Source of the DNA: Desertibaculum subflavum
GTDB taxonomy: Bacteria; Pseudomonadota; Alphaproteobacteria; Ferrovibrionales; Ferrovibrionaceae
Length of the DNA stretch: 33,977 nucleotides
Direction of reading: 5' to 3'
Assembly: GCA_003576705.1 (NCBI GenBank)
Contig: QOZS01000057.1
Coordinates: 1 to 33,977, forward strand
The first letter of the stretch is position 1. Each line of letters begins with the position of its first letter. The translations under genes were made by a program, and so were the position numbers. The notes beneath the pieces were generated by a model, which was given only the letters and a program-made list of their open reading frames with translations, did no database searches and was not told where the DNA came from. Positions 15,558-24,993 of the stretch are shown here, piece by piece.

Positions 15558-16966
15558 CGGATCACCAGGTTGACGGTCTGCTCGCCCCGCTGCACCGCGA
15601 TGCGCCAGCCGCCCTGGTGATTGGCGAGCAGGCCGGTGAGATCGCTCACGCGCTTGACGTCCTGGCCATCAATCGCCAGCACGAGGTCGCGGGGCCGCAG
15701 GCGCAGCCGTTCCGCCGGGCTGCCGCGCGCCACGCCGGTGATCACCACGCCGGTCGCATCCGGCGGCATGCCGGTCTCTTCCGCCACCGCGGGCGAGAGG
15801 TTGGCGACCGTCGCACCGGCCAGCGGGATGTTGCCCTTGATCAGCGTCTCGTCGCGCGGCGGGTTCTCCGGCGCCGCTTCGAGCGGGAATCGCACCGTGC
15901 GCGCCGCCCCCGCGCGGCGGATCTCGACCTGCGCGGTCTGGCCCACCGGCTTGGTGGCGATGCGGAACTTGAGCATGCGCGGGTCCAGCACTTCGCGCCC
16001 GTCCACCGAGGTGATCACGTCGCCGACCCGGATGCCGGCGCGGTCGGCCGGTCCCTTCGGATAAACGGCGCGCACGATCACGCCGACAGGGCGGTCGAAG
16101 CCGAGACTCTGGGCGATCTCGGCGGTCACCGCCTGGAAGGTCGCGCCGGTCCAGGGGCGCACCACGCCGGTGCCGAGCGTCGCGGCGTGCAGCACCGAGG
16201 CGACGAGGTTGGACGGGATCGCGAAGCCGATGCCGAGCGAGCCGCCGGAGCGCGAGAAGATCGCCGTGTTGATGCCGGCGAGCCGCCCGTCCATGGTGAT
16301 CAGCGCGCCGCCGGAATTGCCCGGATTGATCGCCGCATCGGTCTGGATGAAGGACTGCGTATCGGCATCGCCGACCATCGTGCGGCCGAGCGCCGAGACG
16401 ATGCCGCTGGTCACCGTCTGGCCGACGCCGAACGGATTGCCGATGGCCAGCACCAGATCGCCGACCTCGAGCTCGTCGGAATCGCCGAAGCCGAGCGCCG
16501 GCAGCGGCGCGCCGGCCGGATCGATCTTCAGCACCGCGAGATCGGTCCGCTCATCCGCCAGGATCAGCTCGGCCTCGAACTCGCGCCGGTCGTGCAGCAC
16601 CACGGTGATCTCCTGGGCGCCGGCGACCACATGATTGTTGGTGACCACATAGCCGCGCGGATCGGCGATCACGCCGGAGCCGAGCGAGCGCTGCACCCGC
16701 TCACGCGTCGCCCCGCCCAGCTGGTCGCCGAAGAAGCGCCGGAAGAACGGGTCGTCGAACAGCGGCGAACGCGCCTGCTGCTGCACCACGGTGCGGGTGT
16801 AGATGTTCACCACCGTCGGCGACACCTGCTTCACCAGCGGCGCGAAGGAAGCCTGAATCTCCGCCCGGCTGGTCGGGACCACGCGGGTTCGGTCCTGGGC
16901 CCCCGCCGCCGGGACAAGCAACGCGACCAGAGCCGCCAGGGAAGTCAAAAAACGTAACAATTGCAT
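15554..16966 (-). CDS. Do-type periplasmic serine endoprotease (DegP/DegQ family)
   Basis: A 470-residue HtrA protease for quality control of envelope proteins. A signal peptide (1-23, ending in PAAGA before QDR) directs it to the periplasm. The trypsin-like domain has the triad His112 (VVTNNHVVAG), Asp142 (ERTDLAVLK) and Ser218 (NPGNSGGALI). Two PDZ domains follow at about 275-365 and 385-465. Its length and short linker loop are closer to DegQ than to DegP. It is the first gene of a unit with rarA and the pseudouridine synthase. In many alphaproteobacteria this unit directly follows rplQ; here three other genes intervene. Confidence 0.93.
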   Translation of the reverse strand: MQLLRFLTSLAALVALLVPAAGAQDRTRVVPTSRAEIQASFAPLVKQVSPTVVNIYTRTVVQQQARSPLFDDPFFRRFFGDQLGGATRERVQRSLGSGVIADPRGYVVTNNHVVAGAQEITVVLHDRREFEAELILADERTDLAVLKIDPAGAPLPALGFGDSDELEVGDLVLAIGNPFGVGQTVTSGIVSALGRTMVGDADTQSFIQTDAAINPGNSGGALITMDGRLAGINTAIFSRSGGSLGIGFAIPSNLVASVLHAATLGTGVVRPWTGATFQAVTAEIAQSLGFDRPVGVIVRAVYPKGPADRAGIRVGDVITSVDGREVLDPRMLKFRIATKPVGQTAQVEIRRAGAARTVRFPLEAAPENPPRDETLIKGNIPLAGATVANLSPAVAEETGMPPDATGVVITGVARGSPAERLRLRPRDLVLAIDGQDVKRVSDLTGLLANHQGGWRIAVQRGEQTVNLVIR

Positions 16967-17016
16967 GGGCTTTCTGCTGCGGGACCGGCACCTGGCCCCT
17001 GCCCGGCATCATAGCG

Positions 17017-17054
17017 GAGCCGGCGGCGCGGACCGAATCCCGCCGCGCCGGCTC
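17017..17054 (-). terminator. Possible hairpin at the end of the GMC gene
   Basis: GAGCCGGCG (17017-17025) pairs with CGCCGGCTC (17046-17054), partly over the stop codon of the GMC oxidoreductase. There is no T tract, so the terminator role is a guess based on position before the protease gene. Confidence 0.3.
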
Positions 17055-18651
17055 AGGCGGCTTCGCTGAGCGCCATGTCGGCGCATTTCTCGCCGATCAT
17101 GATGCAGGCGGCGTTGGTGTTGCCGGAGACCACTGTCGGCATGACCGAGGCATCGGCGACCCGCAGGCCCTCCAGCCCATGTACCTTGAGCCGGGGATCG
17201 ACCACGGCGCCCGGGTCATGGCCCATCCGGCAGGTCCCGACCGGGTGGTAGATCGAGCTGCCGACCTGGCGGGCGAAATCGAGGAACTCGTCGTCGGTCT
17301 GCACCGCACGGCCCGGCTGCGTCTCCTCCAGCAGATAGGGCGCCAGCGCCTTCGCCTCTGCGATCCGGCGTACCAGGCGCAGGCCCGCGATCACGGTCCG
17401 CCGGTCGGTATCGGTGGTCATGTAGTTCGGCCGGATCGCCGGCGCCTCGCGCGGATCGGCCGAGCGGATCTCCAGCGTGCCCCGGCTCTCCGGCCGGGAC
17501 TGGTTCATGGTCACGGTGAAGCCCGGGAAAGGGTGCAGGGTCACGCCCATCTTGTCGGTGCTGAACGGAATGAAATGCATCTGGATGTCCGGATCCTCCA
17601 GCTCCGGCCGCGTGCGCGCGAACACGCCGACCAGTCCGGCACCGATGGTCAGCGGGCCGGTGCGGGTCAAGGCGTAACGCGCCCCGGCCACCATCCGATG
17701 CTGCCACTTGCCGAGCGTGTCGTTCAGCGTCGTACCCTTGGCCTTGTATTGCGAGCGCACCTGCAGATGGTCGTGCAGATTGCGGCCGACGCCCGGCAGA
17801 TCGTGCGCCACCTCGACGCCGGCGCGGCGCAGGACCTCGCCGGGCCCGATGCCCGAGACCTGCAGAAGCTGCGGCGAATTGATGGCACCGCCGCAGACGA
17901 TCACCTCACGCGCCGCCAGTGCCGTCTCGACGGCCTCGCCGCGGCGATAGCGCACGCCGACGACGCGCTTTCCTTCCAGCAGCAGGCGCTCGCTCAGCGC
18001 CTGCGTCACGATGGTGAGGTTGGCGCGCTTCCGGGCCGGCTTGAGATAGGCCCGCGCCGCGCTGCAGCGCCGGCCGCCGCGTGTCGTCAGCTGGTAATAG
18101 CCGGTGCCTTCCTGCTGCCGCCCGTTGAAATCGGGGTTGTAGGGCAGCCCCGCTTCCTGCGCCGCGTCGATATAGGCATCAGAGAGCGGCGTGCGGAAGC
18201 TCGCATCGCGCACGCCGAGCGGGCCGTCCTTGCCATGCAGGTCGTCGGCGCCGCGTTCCTGGTCTTCCGCCTTGCGGAAGAACGGCAGCACGTCGTCATA
18301 GGACCAGCCTTCGTTGCCGAGCTGGCGCCAATGGTCGAAATCGGAGGGGATGCCGCGGATATAGATCAGGCCGTTGATCGAGCTCGACCCGCCCAGAACC
18401 TTGCCGCGCGGCCAGTAGATGCGGCGGTTGTTCAGCTCCGGCTCGGGCTCGGTCTCGTATTTCCAGTTCACGCGTCCGTCGAGGAAGGTCTTGGCATAGC
18501 CGATCGGCACATGGATCCAGGGATTGCGGTCCTCGCCGCCGGCCTCCAGCAGCAGCACCTTGTGCTTGCCGCTCTCCGACAGCCGCGCCGCGACCGGGCT
18601 GCCCGCCGACCCGGCGCCGACGACGATGAAATCGAATCTCTGCTCGGCCAC
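17053..18651 (-). CDS. GMC family FAD-dependent oxidoreductase (choline/alcohol dehydrogenase-like)
   Basis: A 532-residue flavoenzyme of the glucose-methanol-choline family. FAD binding is shown by FIVVGAGSAGSPVAARL (8-24) with LLLEAGGEDRNP. The two GMC signatures are PRGKVLGGSSSINGLIYIRG (81-100) and GGAINSPQLLQVSGIGP. The catalytic pair is His469 (SIYHPVGTCRMG) and an Asn in SGNTNAACIM (511 or 513). It is closest in style to choline dehydrogenase BetA and alkanol dehydrogenases, but no betaine genes are near, so the substrate (choline, polyethylene glycol or another alcohol) is open. The GTG start at 18651 has GGGGGAAA upstream. There is no signal peptide. Confidence 0.9.
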   Translation of the reverse strand: MAEQRFDFIVVGAGSAGSPVAARLSESGKHKVLLLEAGGEDRNPWIHVPIGYAKTFLDGRVNWKYETEPEPELNNRRIYWPRGKVLGGSSSINGLIYIRGIPSDFDHWRQLGNEGWSYDDVLPFFRKAEDQERGADDLHGKDGPLGVRDASFRTPLSDAYIDAAQEAGLPYNPDFNGRQQEGTGYYQLTTRGGRRCSAARAYLKPARKRANLTIVTQALSERLLLEGKRVVGVRYRRGEAVETALAAREVIVCGGAINSPQLLQVSGIGPGEVLRRAGVEVAHDLPGVGRNLHDHLQVRSQYKAKGTTLNDTLGKWQHRMVAGARYALTRTGPLTIGAGLVGVFARTRPELEDPDIQMHFIPFSTDKMGVTLHPFPGFTVTMNQSRPESRGTLEIRSADPREAPAIRPNYMTTDTDRRTVIAGLRLVRRIAEAKALAPYLLEETQPGRAVQTDDEFLDFARQVGSSIYHPVGTCRMGHDPGAVVDPRLKVHGLEGLRVADASVMPTVVSGNTNAACIMIGEKCADMALSEAA

Positions 18652-18724
18652 GGCACGTTTCCCCCGATGCTGTCGTTGCCGGAACCTAACAGGCCGGCAC
18701 TGGCGGCGCAGCAGGGTGCGCGGC

Positions 18725-19222
18725 TCAGATGTCGTGCAGGAACCGCTGCAGGAAGACGAGATCGAGCCAGCGCTCGAACTTGCGGCCGACCTCGCGAAAA
18801 TGCGCCACCTGCTCGAAGCCCAGGCGTTCATGCAGGGCGATCGAGGCGGCGTTGCTGGCATCGACCCCGGCGATCATCACATGCTTGCCGAGCGCCGCGG
18901 CGCGGGGCAGCAGCGCGCTCACCAATTGCCCGCCGAGCCCCTGGCGGCGGCGGTCGGCGCGCACATGGACACTGTGCTCGACGGAGAAGCGATAGCCGGG
19001 CGCCGCGCGGAAATCGCCGAAGCTCGCAAAGCCGGCCACGCCGCTCGCGTCGACCGCCACCAGCACGGGATAGCCCTGCGCCCGCCGGGCCGCCCACCAT
19101 GCCTGCCGATCCGCCAGCGTCGCCGGATCGTCGGCATAGATGGCGGTCGAGTGGGCTATCACCTCGTTGTAGATGGCAAGGAGGCCCGGCAGGTCATCGG
19201 CCCCGGCATCGCGGATCAACAT
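18725..19222 (-). CDS. GNAT N-acetyltransferase, phosphinothricin acetyltransferase-like
   Basis: A 165-residue GNAT-fold acetyltransferase. The acetyl-CoA pyrophosphate loop is RRRQGLGGQL (91-100), and the N-terminal RDAGADDLPGLLAIYNEVIA plus the C-terminal LHERLGFEQVAHFREVGRKF match the phosphinothricin/methionine-sulfoximine acetyltransferase group. Members acetylate amino-acid analogues or methionine derivatives; the substrate here is not known. The ATG at 19222 is preferred over an upstream in-frame GTG at 19231. It is divergent from the XRE-cupin regulator across a 47-nt gap that contains a palindrome, so that regulator may control it. Confidence 0.88.
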   Translation of the reverse strand: MLIRDAGADDLPGLLAIYNEVIAHSTAIYADDPATLADRQAWWAARRAQGYPVLVAVDASGVAGFASFGDFRAAPGYRFSVEHSVHVRADRRRQGLGGQLVSALLPRAAALGKHVMIAGVDASNAASIALHERLGFEQVAHFREVGRKFERWLDLVFLQRFLHDI

Positions 19223-19235
19223 GTCGCACACGGTC

Positions 19236-19263
19236 TTGCTGACGGCATGCCGTCTACTATAGT
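19236..19263 (+). promoter_or_regulatory. Promoter of XRE-cupin gene, probably leaderless
   Basis: TTGCTG (19236-19241) and TATAGT (19258-19263) are spaced by 16 nt. A start of transcription 7 nt after the -10 falls on the A of the ATG at 19270. No Shine-Dalgarno sequence precedes that ATG. Together these suggest a leaderless mRNA, which is an inference from spacing only. Confidence 0.5.
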
Positions 19264-19273
19264 GGACGCATGC
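19245..19273. promoter_or_regulatory. Palindromic operator between GNAT and XRE-cupin genes
   Basis: The core GTCTACTATAGTGGAC (19252-19267) is a near-perfect palindrome (two mismatched positions in 16), flanked on both sides by GCATGC, giving a 29-bp symmetric element. It overlaps the -10 and the start codon of the XRE-cupin gene and lies 23 nt before the GNAT start. This is the expected layout of an autoregulatory operator controlling both divergent genes. Confidence 0.55.
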
Positions 19274-19836
19274 CGGAAGTCGAAACGCCAGCTGCGGTCG
19301 ACCTGCCTCGCCGCGTGCAGGGGGAACGCGAAAGCCGTGGCTGGAGCTTAGCGGAACTGGCGGCCCGCTCCGGCGTCTCGAAAGCGATGATCAGCAAGAT
19401 CGAGCGCGGCGAAGCGAGCCCCACAGCGGCCCTGCTCGGTCGTCTCTCCGGCGCCTTCGGAAAGACCCTGTCGGCCCTGCTCGCCCCGCCGCAGGCCAGC
19501 GCATCGCAGCTGAGCCGGGCCGGTAGACAGCCGGTCTGGCGCGATCCGCGCAGCGGCTACCTTCGCCGGATCGTGTCGCCGCGCGCGGATGGCCCGCTCG
19601 ACCTGGTGGAGGTGGTGCTCCCGCCGGGTGCTCGCATTGCCTTCCCGGCCGCCTCCTACGCCTTCCTGCACCAACAGATCTGGGTGCTGGAAGGCCATCT
19701 CAGCTTCGAGGAGGGCCTCGAGACGCACGAGCTCGACGCCGGCGATTGCCTGGAGCTCGGCCCGCCGGCCGATTGCGCCTTCGCCAACCACGGGGCCGCG
19801 CCCTGCCGCTATCTGGTCGCGGTGGTCAAGCGCTGA
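19270..19836 (+). CDS. XRE-cupin transcriptional regulator
   Basis: A 188-residue regulator with an N-terminal Cro/C1-type helix-turn-helix (about 12-66: SLAELAARSGVSKAMISKIE, then GEASPTAALLGRLSGAFG) and a C-terminal cupin barrel (about 105-185: DLVEVVLPPGARI, HQQIWVLEGHLSF, LDAGDCLELGPP). Such proteins sense small molecules with the cupin and repress neighbouring metabolic genes. The divergent GNAT acetyltransferase gene is the likely partner, with a shared palindrome between them. The ATG at 19270 lies inside that palindrome with no ribosome site, pointing to leaderless translation. A GTG or ATG further inside would cut the helix-turn-helix, so this start is favoured. Confidence 0.9.
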   Translation: MPEVETPAAVDLPRRVQGERESRGWSLAELAARSGVSKAMISKIERGEASPTAALLGRLSGAFGKTLSALLAPPQASASQLSRAGRQPVWRDPRSGYLRRIVSPRADGPLDLVEVVLPPGARIAFPAASYAFLHQQIWVLEGHLSFEEGLETHELDAGDCLELGPPADCAFANHGAAPCRYLVAVVKR

Positions 19837-19847
19837 CCGCAATGGAA

Positions 19848-19875
19848 AAGGGCGCGGGTTCGAACCCGCGCCCTT
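19848..19875 (-). terminator. Intrinsic terminator at the end of the ribosomal superoperon
   Basis: A 28-nt perfect palindrome (AAGGGCGCGGGTTCGAACCCGCGCCCTT) lies 24 nt beyond the rplQ stop. On the minus strand the stem is followed by TTTTCC, giving a short T tract. On the plus strand the XRE-cupin gene ends 12 nt before it but no T tract follows, so it serves mainly the ribosomal operon and may also help stop convergent reads. Confidence 0.8.
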
Positions 19876-19899
19876 GGAAGATCGCAACCCGTTCGCGGA

Positions 19900-20331
19900 T
19901 CAGGCGGCCGCCTGCTCCTCGTTCTCGGCCGCCGCCTCGACGCGGGCCTTGTCGGCGGCGCCCTTGGCCGAAGCGTCGCGGTCGACCAGCTCGATCACCG
20001 CCATGGCGGCCGAATCGCCGGCGCGAAAGCCCGCTTTCAGCACCCGCGTATAGCCGCCGGCGCGGGATGCATAGCGCTCGCTCAGCGCCGAGAACAGCTT
20101 GTCCACCGCCGACTTGTCCGGCAGGTAGGACAGCGCCTGGCGGCGGGCATGCAGGTTGCCGCGCTTGCCGAGCGTGATCATCTTCTCGACGATCGGGCGC
20201 AGTTCCTTCGCCTTGGGCAAGGTGGTGCGCAGCTGCTCATGGGTGATCAGCGACACGGCGAGGTTGGCCAGCATCGCGTTGCGATGCGCCGAGTCCCGGT
20301 TCAGCTTACGGCCGGCATTGCGATGCCGCAT
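19900..20331 (-). CDS. rplQ: 50S ribosomal protein L17
   Basis: A 143-residue L17 of the large subunit near the exit-tunnel rim. The start MRHRNAGRKLNRDSAHRNAM and LITHEQLRTTLPKAKELRPI are diagnostic. The core ends near residue 118; the last 25 residues are an Ala/Glu-rich tail common in alphaproteobacteria. It is the last gene of the alpha operon, 26 nt after rpoA, and is followed by the strong hairpin at 19848-19875. Confidence 0.97.
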   Translation of the reverse strand: MRHRNAGRKLNRDSAHRNAMLANLAVSLITHEQLRTTLPKAKELRPIVEKMITLGKRGNLHARRQALSYLPDKSAVDKLFSALSERYASRAGGYTRVLKAGFRAGDSAAMAVIELVDRDASAKGAADKARVEAAAENEEQAAA

Positions 20332-20357
20332 GGTGGAAACTCCCGCGTGCTAGGTCT

Positions 20358-21383
<1,026 letters not shown>

Positions 21384-21487
21384 GATCTCAACTCCTTGGT
21401 CCTGCGCCGTGGCGGCGCCGATGTTTCTTCAGACGCGGCGTCGATCACACTTGGCCGCAGCGCCCGGCGCCGGCGGCTGCAAATGGA

Positions 21488-21880
21488 TCAGACGCGGCGC
21501 CGCTTCGGCGGACGGCAGCCGTTATGCGGGATCGGCGTCACGTCCTTGATCGAGGTGATGGTGAAGCCCACGGCCTGCAGCGCGCGCAGCGCCGATTCGC
21601 GGCCCGAGCCCGGCCCCTTCACCTCGACCTCGAGCGTGCGAACGCCGTGCTCCTGCGCCTTGCGGCCGGCATCCTCGGCCGCCATCTGCGCGGCATAGGG
21701 CGTCGACTTGCGCGAGCCCTTGAAGCCGAGCGCGCCCGACGATGCCCAGGCGATGGTGTTACCCTGCGCGTCGGTGATGGTGATCATGGTGTTGTTGAAG
21801 CTGGCGCTGACATGTGCCACGCCCGCCGTGATGTTCTTCTTTTCGCGGCGGCGCACGCGCGCCGTCTTCTCTCGAGCCAT
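21488..21880 (-). CDS. rpsK: 30S ribosomal protein S11
   Basis: A 130-residue S11 of the small-subunit platform, lining the mRNA exit channel. GVAHVSASFNNTMITITDAQ and the C-terminal TPIPHNGCRPPKRRRV are family hallmarks. The N terminus (MAREKTARVRRREKKN) is basic and slightly variable, as usual. It follows rpsM by 66 nt. Confidence 0.98.
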   Translation of the reverse strand: MAREKTARVRRREKKNITAGVAHVSASFNNTMITITDAQGNTIAWASSGALGFKGSRKSTPYAAQMAAEDAGRKAQEHGVRTLEVEVKGPGSGRESALRALQAVGFTITSIKDVTPIPHNGCRPPKRRRV

Positions 21881-21946
21881 CTTAAGTCCTCAGCCGATTG
21901 GGCCGGCGGCCGATCCGCCCACCCTTCGCCATCGATACCGTCGCCA

Positions 21947-22315
<369 letters not shown>

Positions 22316-22420
22316 GATCGTAGCTCCTCGTCCGTCGAGTTCAGTCCGTCGCCTGCAGTCGCGGCGCCCAGGTTTTCCGGAAGGGCCGCGAGTATAGGCA
22401 CAAGTCCTTGTCCGTCAACT

Positions 22421-23074
22421 CTATTTCAACCTGTCAAGCAGCTTGTCGATCTGCGCCGAAACCTGGTCGATCTCGGCCATGCCATCGACCTGCTGCAGCA
22501 CCCCGCGCGCCCGGTAATAGGGCAGCAGCGGCGCCGTCTGGCGGTGATAGGCGTCCAGACGGGCCTTGACCGTCTCCGCCTTGTCGTCCGCCCGGCGCGT
22601 GAACTGGGTGCCGCCGCAGACATCGCAGACGCCCGACTTCTTCGGGCGTTTGTTGGTATCATGATACCCGGCACCGCATTTCGCGCAGGTATACCGGCCG
22701 GTGATGCGATCGACCATCTGGGCGTCGTCGACCACCATCTCGATCACCGCGTCGAGCTTCATCCCCTTGCGGGCCAGCATGGCGTCGAGCGCCTCGGCCT
22801 GGGCTGTCGTCCGCGGAAAGCCGTCCAGGATGAAGCCCTTGGCGCAATCCGGCTGGCCGATCCGGTCCTCGATGATGCCGACCACGATCTCGTCGGAAAC
22901 CAGCTCGCCCCGCTTCATGACGGCATCGGCCCGCTTGCCGATCTCGCTGCCGGCGGCCACCGCCGCGCGCAGCATGTCGCCGGTCGAGAGCTGGACCAGC
23001 CCGCGCGCCTGCTGCAGCCGCTGCGCCTGGGTGCCCTTCCCGGCCCCCGGGGGCCCGAGCAGGATCAGGTTCAT
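22421..23074 (-). CDS. adk: Adenylate kinase (zinc-type LID domain)
   Basis: A 217-residue adenylate kinase that interconverts AMP, ATP and ADP. The P-loop is GPPGAGKGTQAQRL (7-20), the AMP-site motif is FILDGFPRTTAQAEALD (81-97), and the LID spans about 125-165. The LID carries four cysteines (Cys130, Cys133, Cys150, Cys153 in YTCAKCGAGYHD and GVCDVCGG), the structural zinc form that E. coli Adk lacks. Its location between secY and rpsM is the usual alphaproteobacterial arrangement. It starts 13 nt after secY. Confidence 0.97.
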   Translation of the reverse strand: MNLILLGPPGAGKGTQAQRLQQARGLVQLSTGDMLRAAVAAGSEIGKRADAVMKRGELVSDEIVVGIIEDRIGQPDCAKGFILDGFPRTTAQAEALDAMLARKGMKLDAVIEMVVDDAQMVDRITGRYTCAKCGAGYHDTNKRPKKSGVCDVCGGTQFTRRADDKAETVKARLDAYHRQTAPLLPYYRARGVLQQVDGMAEIDQVSAQIDKLLDRLK

Positions 23075-23087
23075 CGCCCGATCCTTC

Positions 23088-24431
23088 TCATCGCCTGGCC
23101 CCGCGCAGCTTCGCCTTCTTGATCAGGCCCTCGTACTGGTGGGCCAGAAGATGCGACTGCACCTGGGCCACCGTGTCCATGGTGACGCTGACCACGATGA
23201 GCACCGAGGTGCCGCCGAAATAGAACGGCACCGCGTACCGCGCGACCAGGAACTCGGGCAGCAGGCAGACGAAGGTCAGGTAAACGGCGCCGACCGCGGT
23301 CAGCCGCGTCAGCACGCTGTCGAGATACTCGGCCGTGCGCTGTCCCGGCCGGATACCGGGCACGAAGCCGCCCTGCTTGCGCAGGTTCTCCGCCGTCTCG
23401 GTCGGGTTGAAGACGATCGCGGTGTAGAAGAAGCAGAAGAAGATGATCAGCGCGCCGTACAGGAACATGTAGAGCGGCTGACCGTGGGCGAGCCAGGCGC
23501 TGACCGTCTGCAGCCATTCCGGCCCGGAGCCGGCGCCGAAGCTCGCCACCGTCGCCGGCAGCAGGAGCAGCGAGGACGCAAAGATCGGCGGGATCACGCC
23601 CGCGGTGTTGAGCTTGAGCGGCAAGTGCGAGCTTTCGCCGCCGAACATGCGGTTGCCGACCTGGCGCTTCGGGTATTGCACCAGGATGCGCCGCTGCGCC
23701 CGCTCCATGAACACGATGAAGGCGATCAGCGCTACCACCATGACCAGCAGGCCGATGATCAGGATGGTCGGCAGCGCGCCCTGGCGGCCGAGCTCGAAGG
23801 TGCCGACCAGCGCCCGCGGCACTTCGGCGACGATGCCGGCGAAGATGATCAGCGAGATGCCGTTGCCGACGCCGCGCTGGGTGATCTGCTCGCCGAGCCA
23901 CATCAGGAACACGGTTCCGCCGGTCAGCGTGATCACCGTGGTCGCCAGGAAGAAGACCCCAGGATTCTGCACCACGGCGCCGGAACTGCCGGACATGCCG
24001 ACCAGGCCGCTCGCGATGCCATAGCCCTGCAGCAACGCCAGCACGACCGTGCCATAGCGGGTGTACTGGTTGAGGCGCTTGCGGCCGGCCTCGCCTTCCT
24101 TCTTCATCGCCTCGAAGCTCGGCATCACCGTGGTGAGCAGCTGCACGATGATCGATGCCGAGATGTAAGGCATGATGTTGAGGGCGAAGATGGTCATGCG
24201 CCCGAGCGCACCGCCGGCGAACACATCGAACAGGCCGAGGATGCCGCCCTTGTTCTGCTGGAACAGGTCTTTCAGGATCGCCGGGTCGATGCCGGGCAGC
24301 GGAATATAGGTGCCGAGGCGATAGACGATCAGCGCGCCGAGCGTGAACCAGATGCGCTTCTTCAGCTCCGTCGCCTTGGCGAAGGCGCCGAAGTTGAGAT
24401 TGGCGGCAAGTTGCTCGGCAGCAGAGGCCAT
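23088..24431 (-). CDS. secY: Preprotein translocase subunit SecY
   Basis: A 447-residue polytopic inner-membrane protein with ten expected transmembrane helices, forming the Sec translocation channel with SecE and SecG. Conserved stretches are YIPLPGIDPAIL, LNIMPYISASIIVQLLT, the cytoplasmic loop GIRPGQRTAEYLDSVL, and GGTSVLIVVSVTMDTV near the C terminus. It follows rplO by 31 nt. Its place among ribosomal genes is universal in bacteria. Confidence 0.98.
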   Translation of the reverse strand: MASAAEQLAANLNFGAFAKATELKKRIWFTLGALIVYRLGTYIPLPGIDPAILKDLFQQNKGGILGLFDVFAGGALGRMTIFALNIMPYISASIIVQLLTTVMPSFEAMKKEGEAGRKRLNQYTRYGTVVLALLQGYGIASGLVGMSGSSGAVVQNPGVFFLATTVITLTGGTVFLMWLGEQITQRGVGNGISLIIFAGIVAEVPRALVGTFELGRQGALPTILIIGLLVMVVALIAFIVFMERAQRRILVQYPKRQVGNRMFGGESSHLPLKLNTAGVIPPIFASSLLLLPATVASFGAGSGPEWLQTVSAWLAHGQPLYMFLYGALIIFFCFFYTAIVFNPTETAENLRKQGGFVPGIRPGQRTAEYLDSVLTRLTAVGAVYLTFVCLLPEFLVARYAVPFYFGGTSVLIVVSVTMDTVAQVQSHLLAHQYEGLIKKAKLRGARR

Positions 24432-24462
24432 GGCTATCCCCGAGAGCGCGGCAGAGCGGCCA

Positions 24463-24975
24463 TCAGGCCGCCTTGCGCTCCGACTTCGGCTTCATCTTCT
24501 TGACCGGCGGCGGGGGCGGCGGCGGCAGCACCACCGTGCCGCCCGCGGCCTCGACCGCGGCGACGGCCGACTTCGAGGCGCCGGCCACGTGAATGGTGAT
24601 CTTGGTCGAGAAGTCGCCCTTGGCGAGCAGGCGCACGCCGTCGATCCGGCCGCGCACCAGGCCGGCCGCAACCAGCTCGTCCCGGCCGATCGGCTGGTCG
24701 GCCTTGATGCGGCCTTCGGCGATCGCCGCCTGCAGCTTGCCGAGGTTCAGCTCGTCGTATTCCTTCGAGAACGGTGCCTTGAAGCCGCGCTTCGGCAGGC
24801 GCCGATGCAGCGGCATCTGGCCGCCCTCGAACCCCTTGATGGCAACGCCGGTGCGCGCCTTCTGGCCCTTCACGCCGCGGCCGCCCGTCTTGCCCTTGCC
24901 GGAGCCGATGCCACGGCCGATCCGCATGCGCCGCTTGCGGGCGCCGGGATTGTCACTCAGCTCGTTCAATCGCAT
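24463..24975 (-). CDS. rplO: 50S ribosomal protein L15 with a seven-proline run
   Basis: A 170-residue L15, a late-core large-subunit protein. The glycine-rich N-terminal extension (RRMRIGRGIGSGKGKTGGRG) and the core RLPKRGFKAPFSKEYDELNL are typical. The C-terminal tail departs from the usual: after GGTVVL come seven consecutive prolines (about 153-159) and a lysine-rich end (VKKMKPKSERKAA). Such a run normally requires elongation factor P for efficient synthesis. It starts 18 nt after rpmD. Confidence 0.97.
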   Translation of the reverse strand: MRLNELSDNPGARKRRMRIGRGIGSGKGKTGGRGVKGQKARTGVAIKGFEGGQMPLHRRLPKRGFKAPFSKEYDELNLGKLQAAIAEGRIKADQPIGRDELVAAGLVRGRIDGVRLLAKGDFSTKITIHVAGASKSAVAAVEAAGGTVVLPPPPPPPVKKMKPKSERKAA

Positions 24976-24993
24976 GGATCAGTTCCTTGAGAC

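Noticed and set aside
17053..19836. GMC oxidoreductase, GNAT and XRE-cupin genes as a betaine or defence island
   Set aside because: No choline transporter, aldehyde dehydrogenase, toxin or nuclease accompanies them; the XRE protein has a cupin rather than a phage repressor tail.
19848..19875. GGTTCGAACCC in the 19848-19875 palindrome as a tRNA T-loop
   Set aside because: The sequence is a self-complementary terminator stem; there is no acceptor, D-arm or anticodon arm around it.
22701..24503. 600-codon open frame on the plus strand across adk and secY
   Set aside because: It spans two conserved minus-strand genes and their junction and shows no domain of its own.
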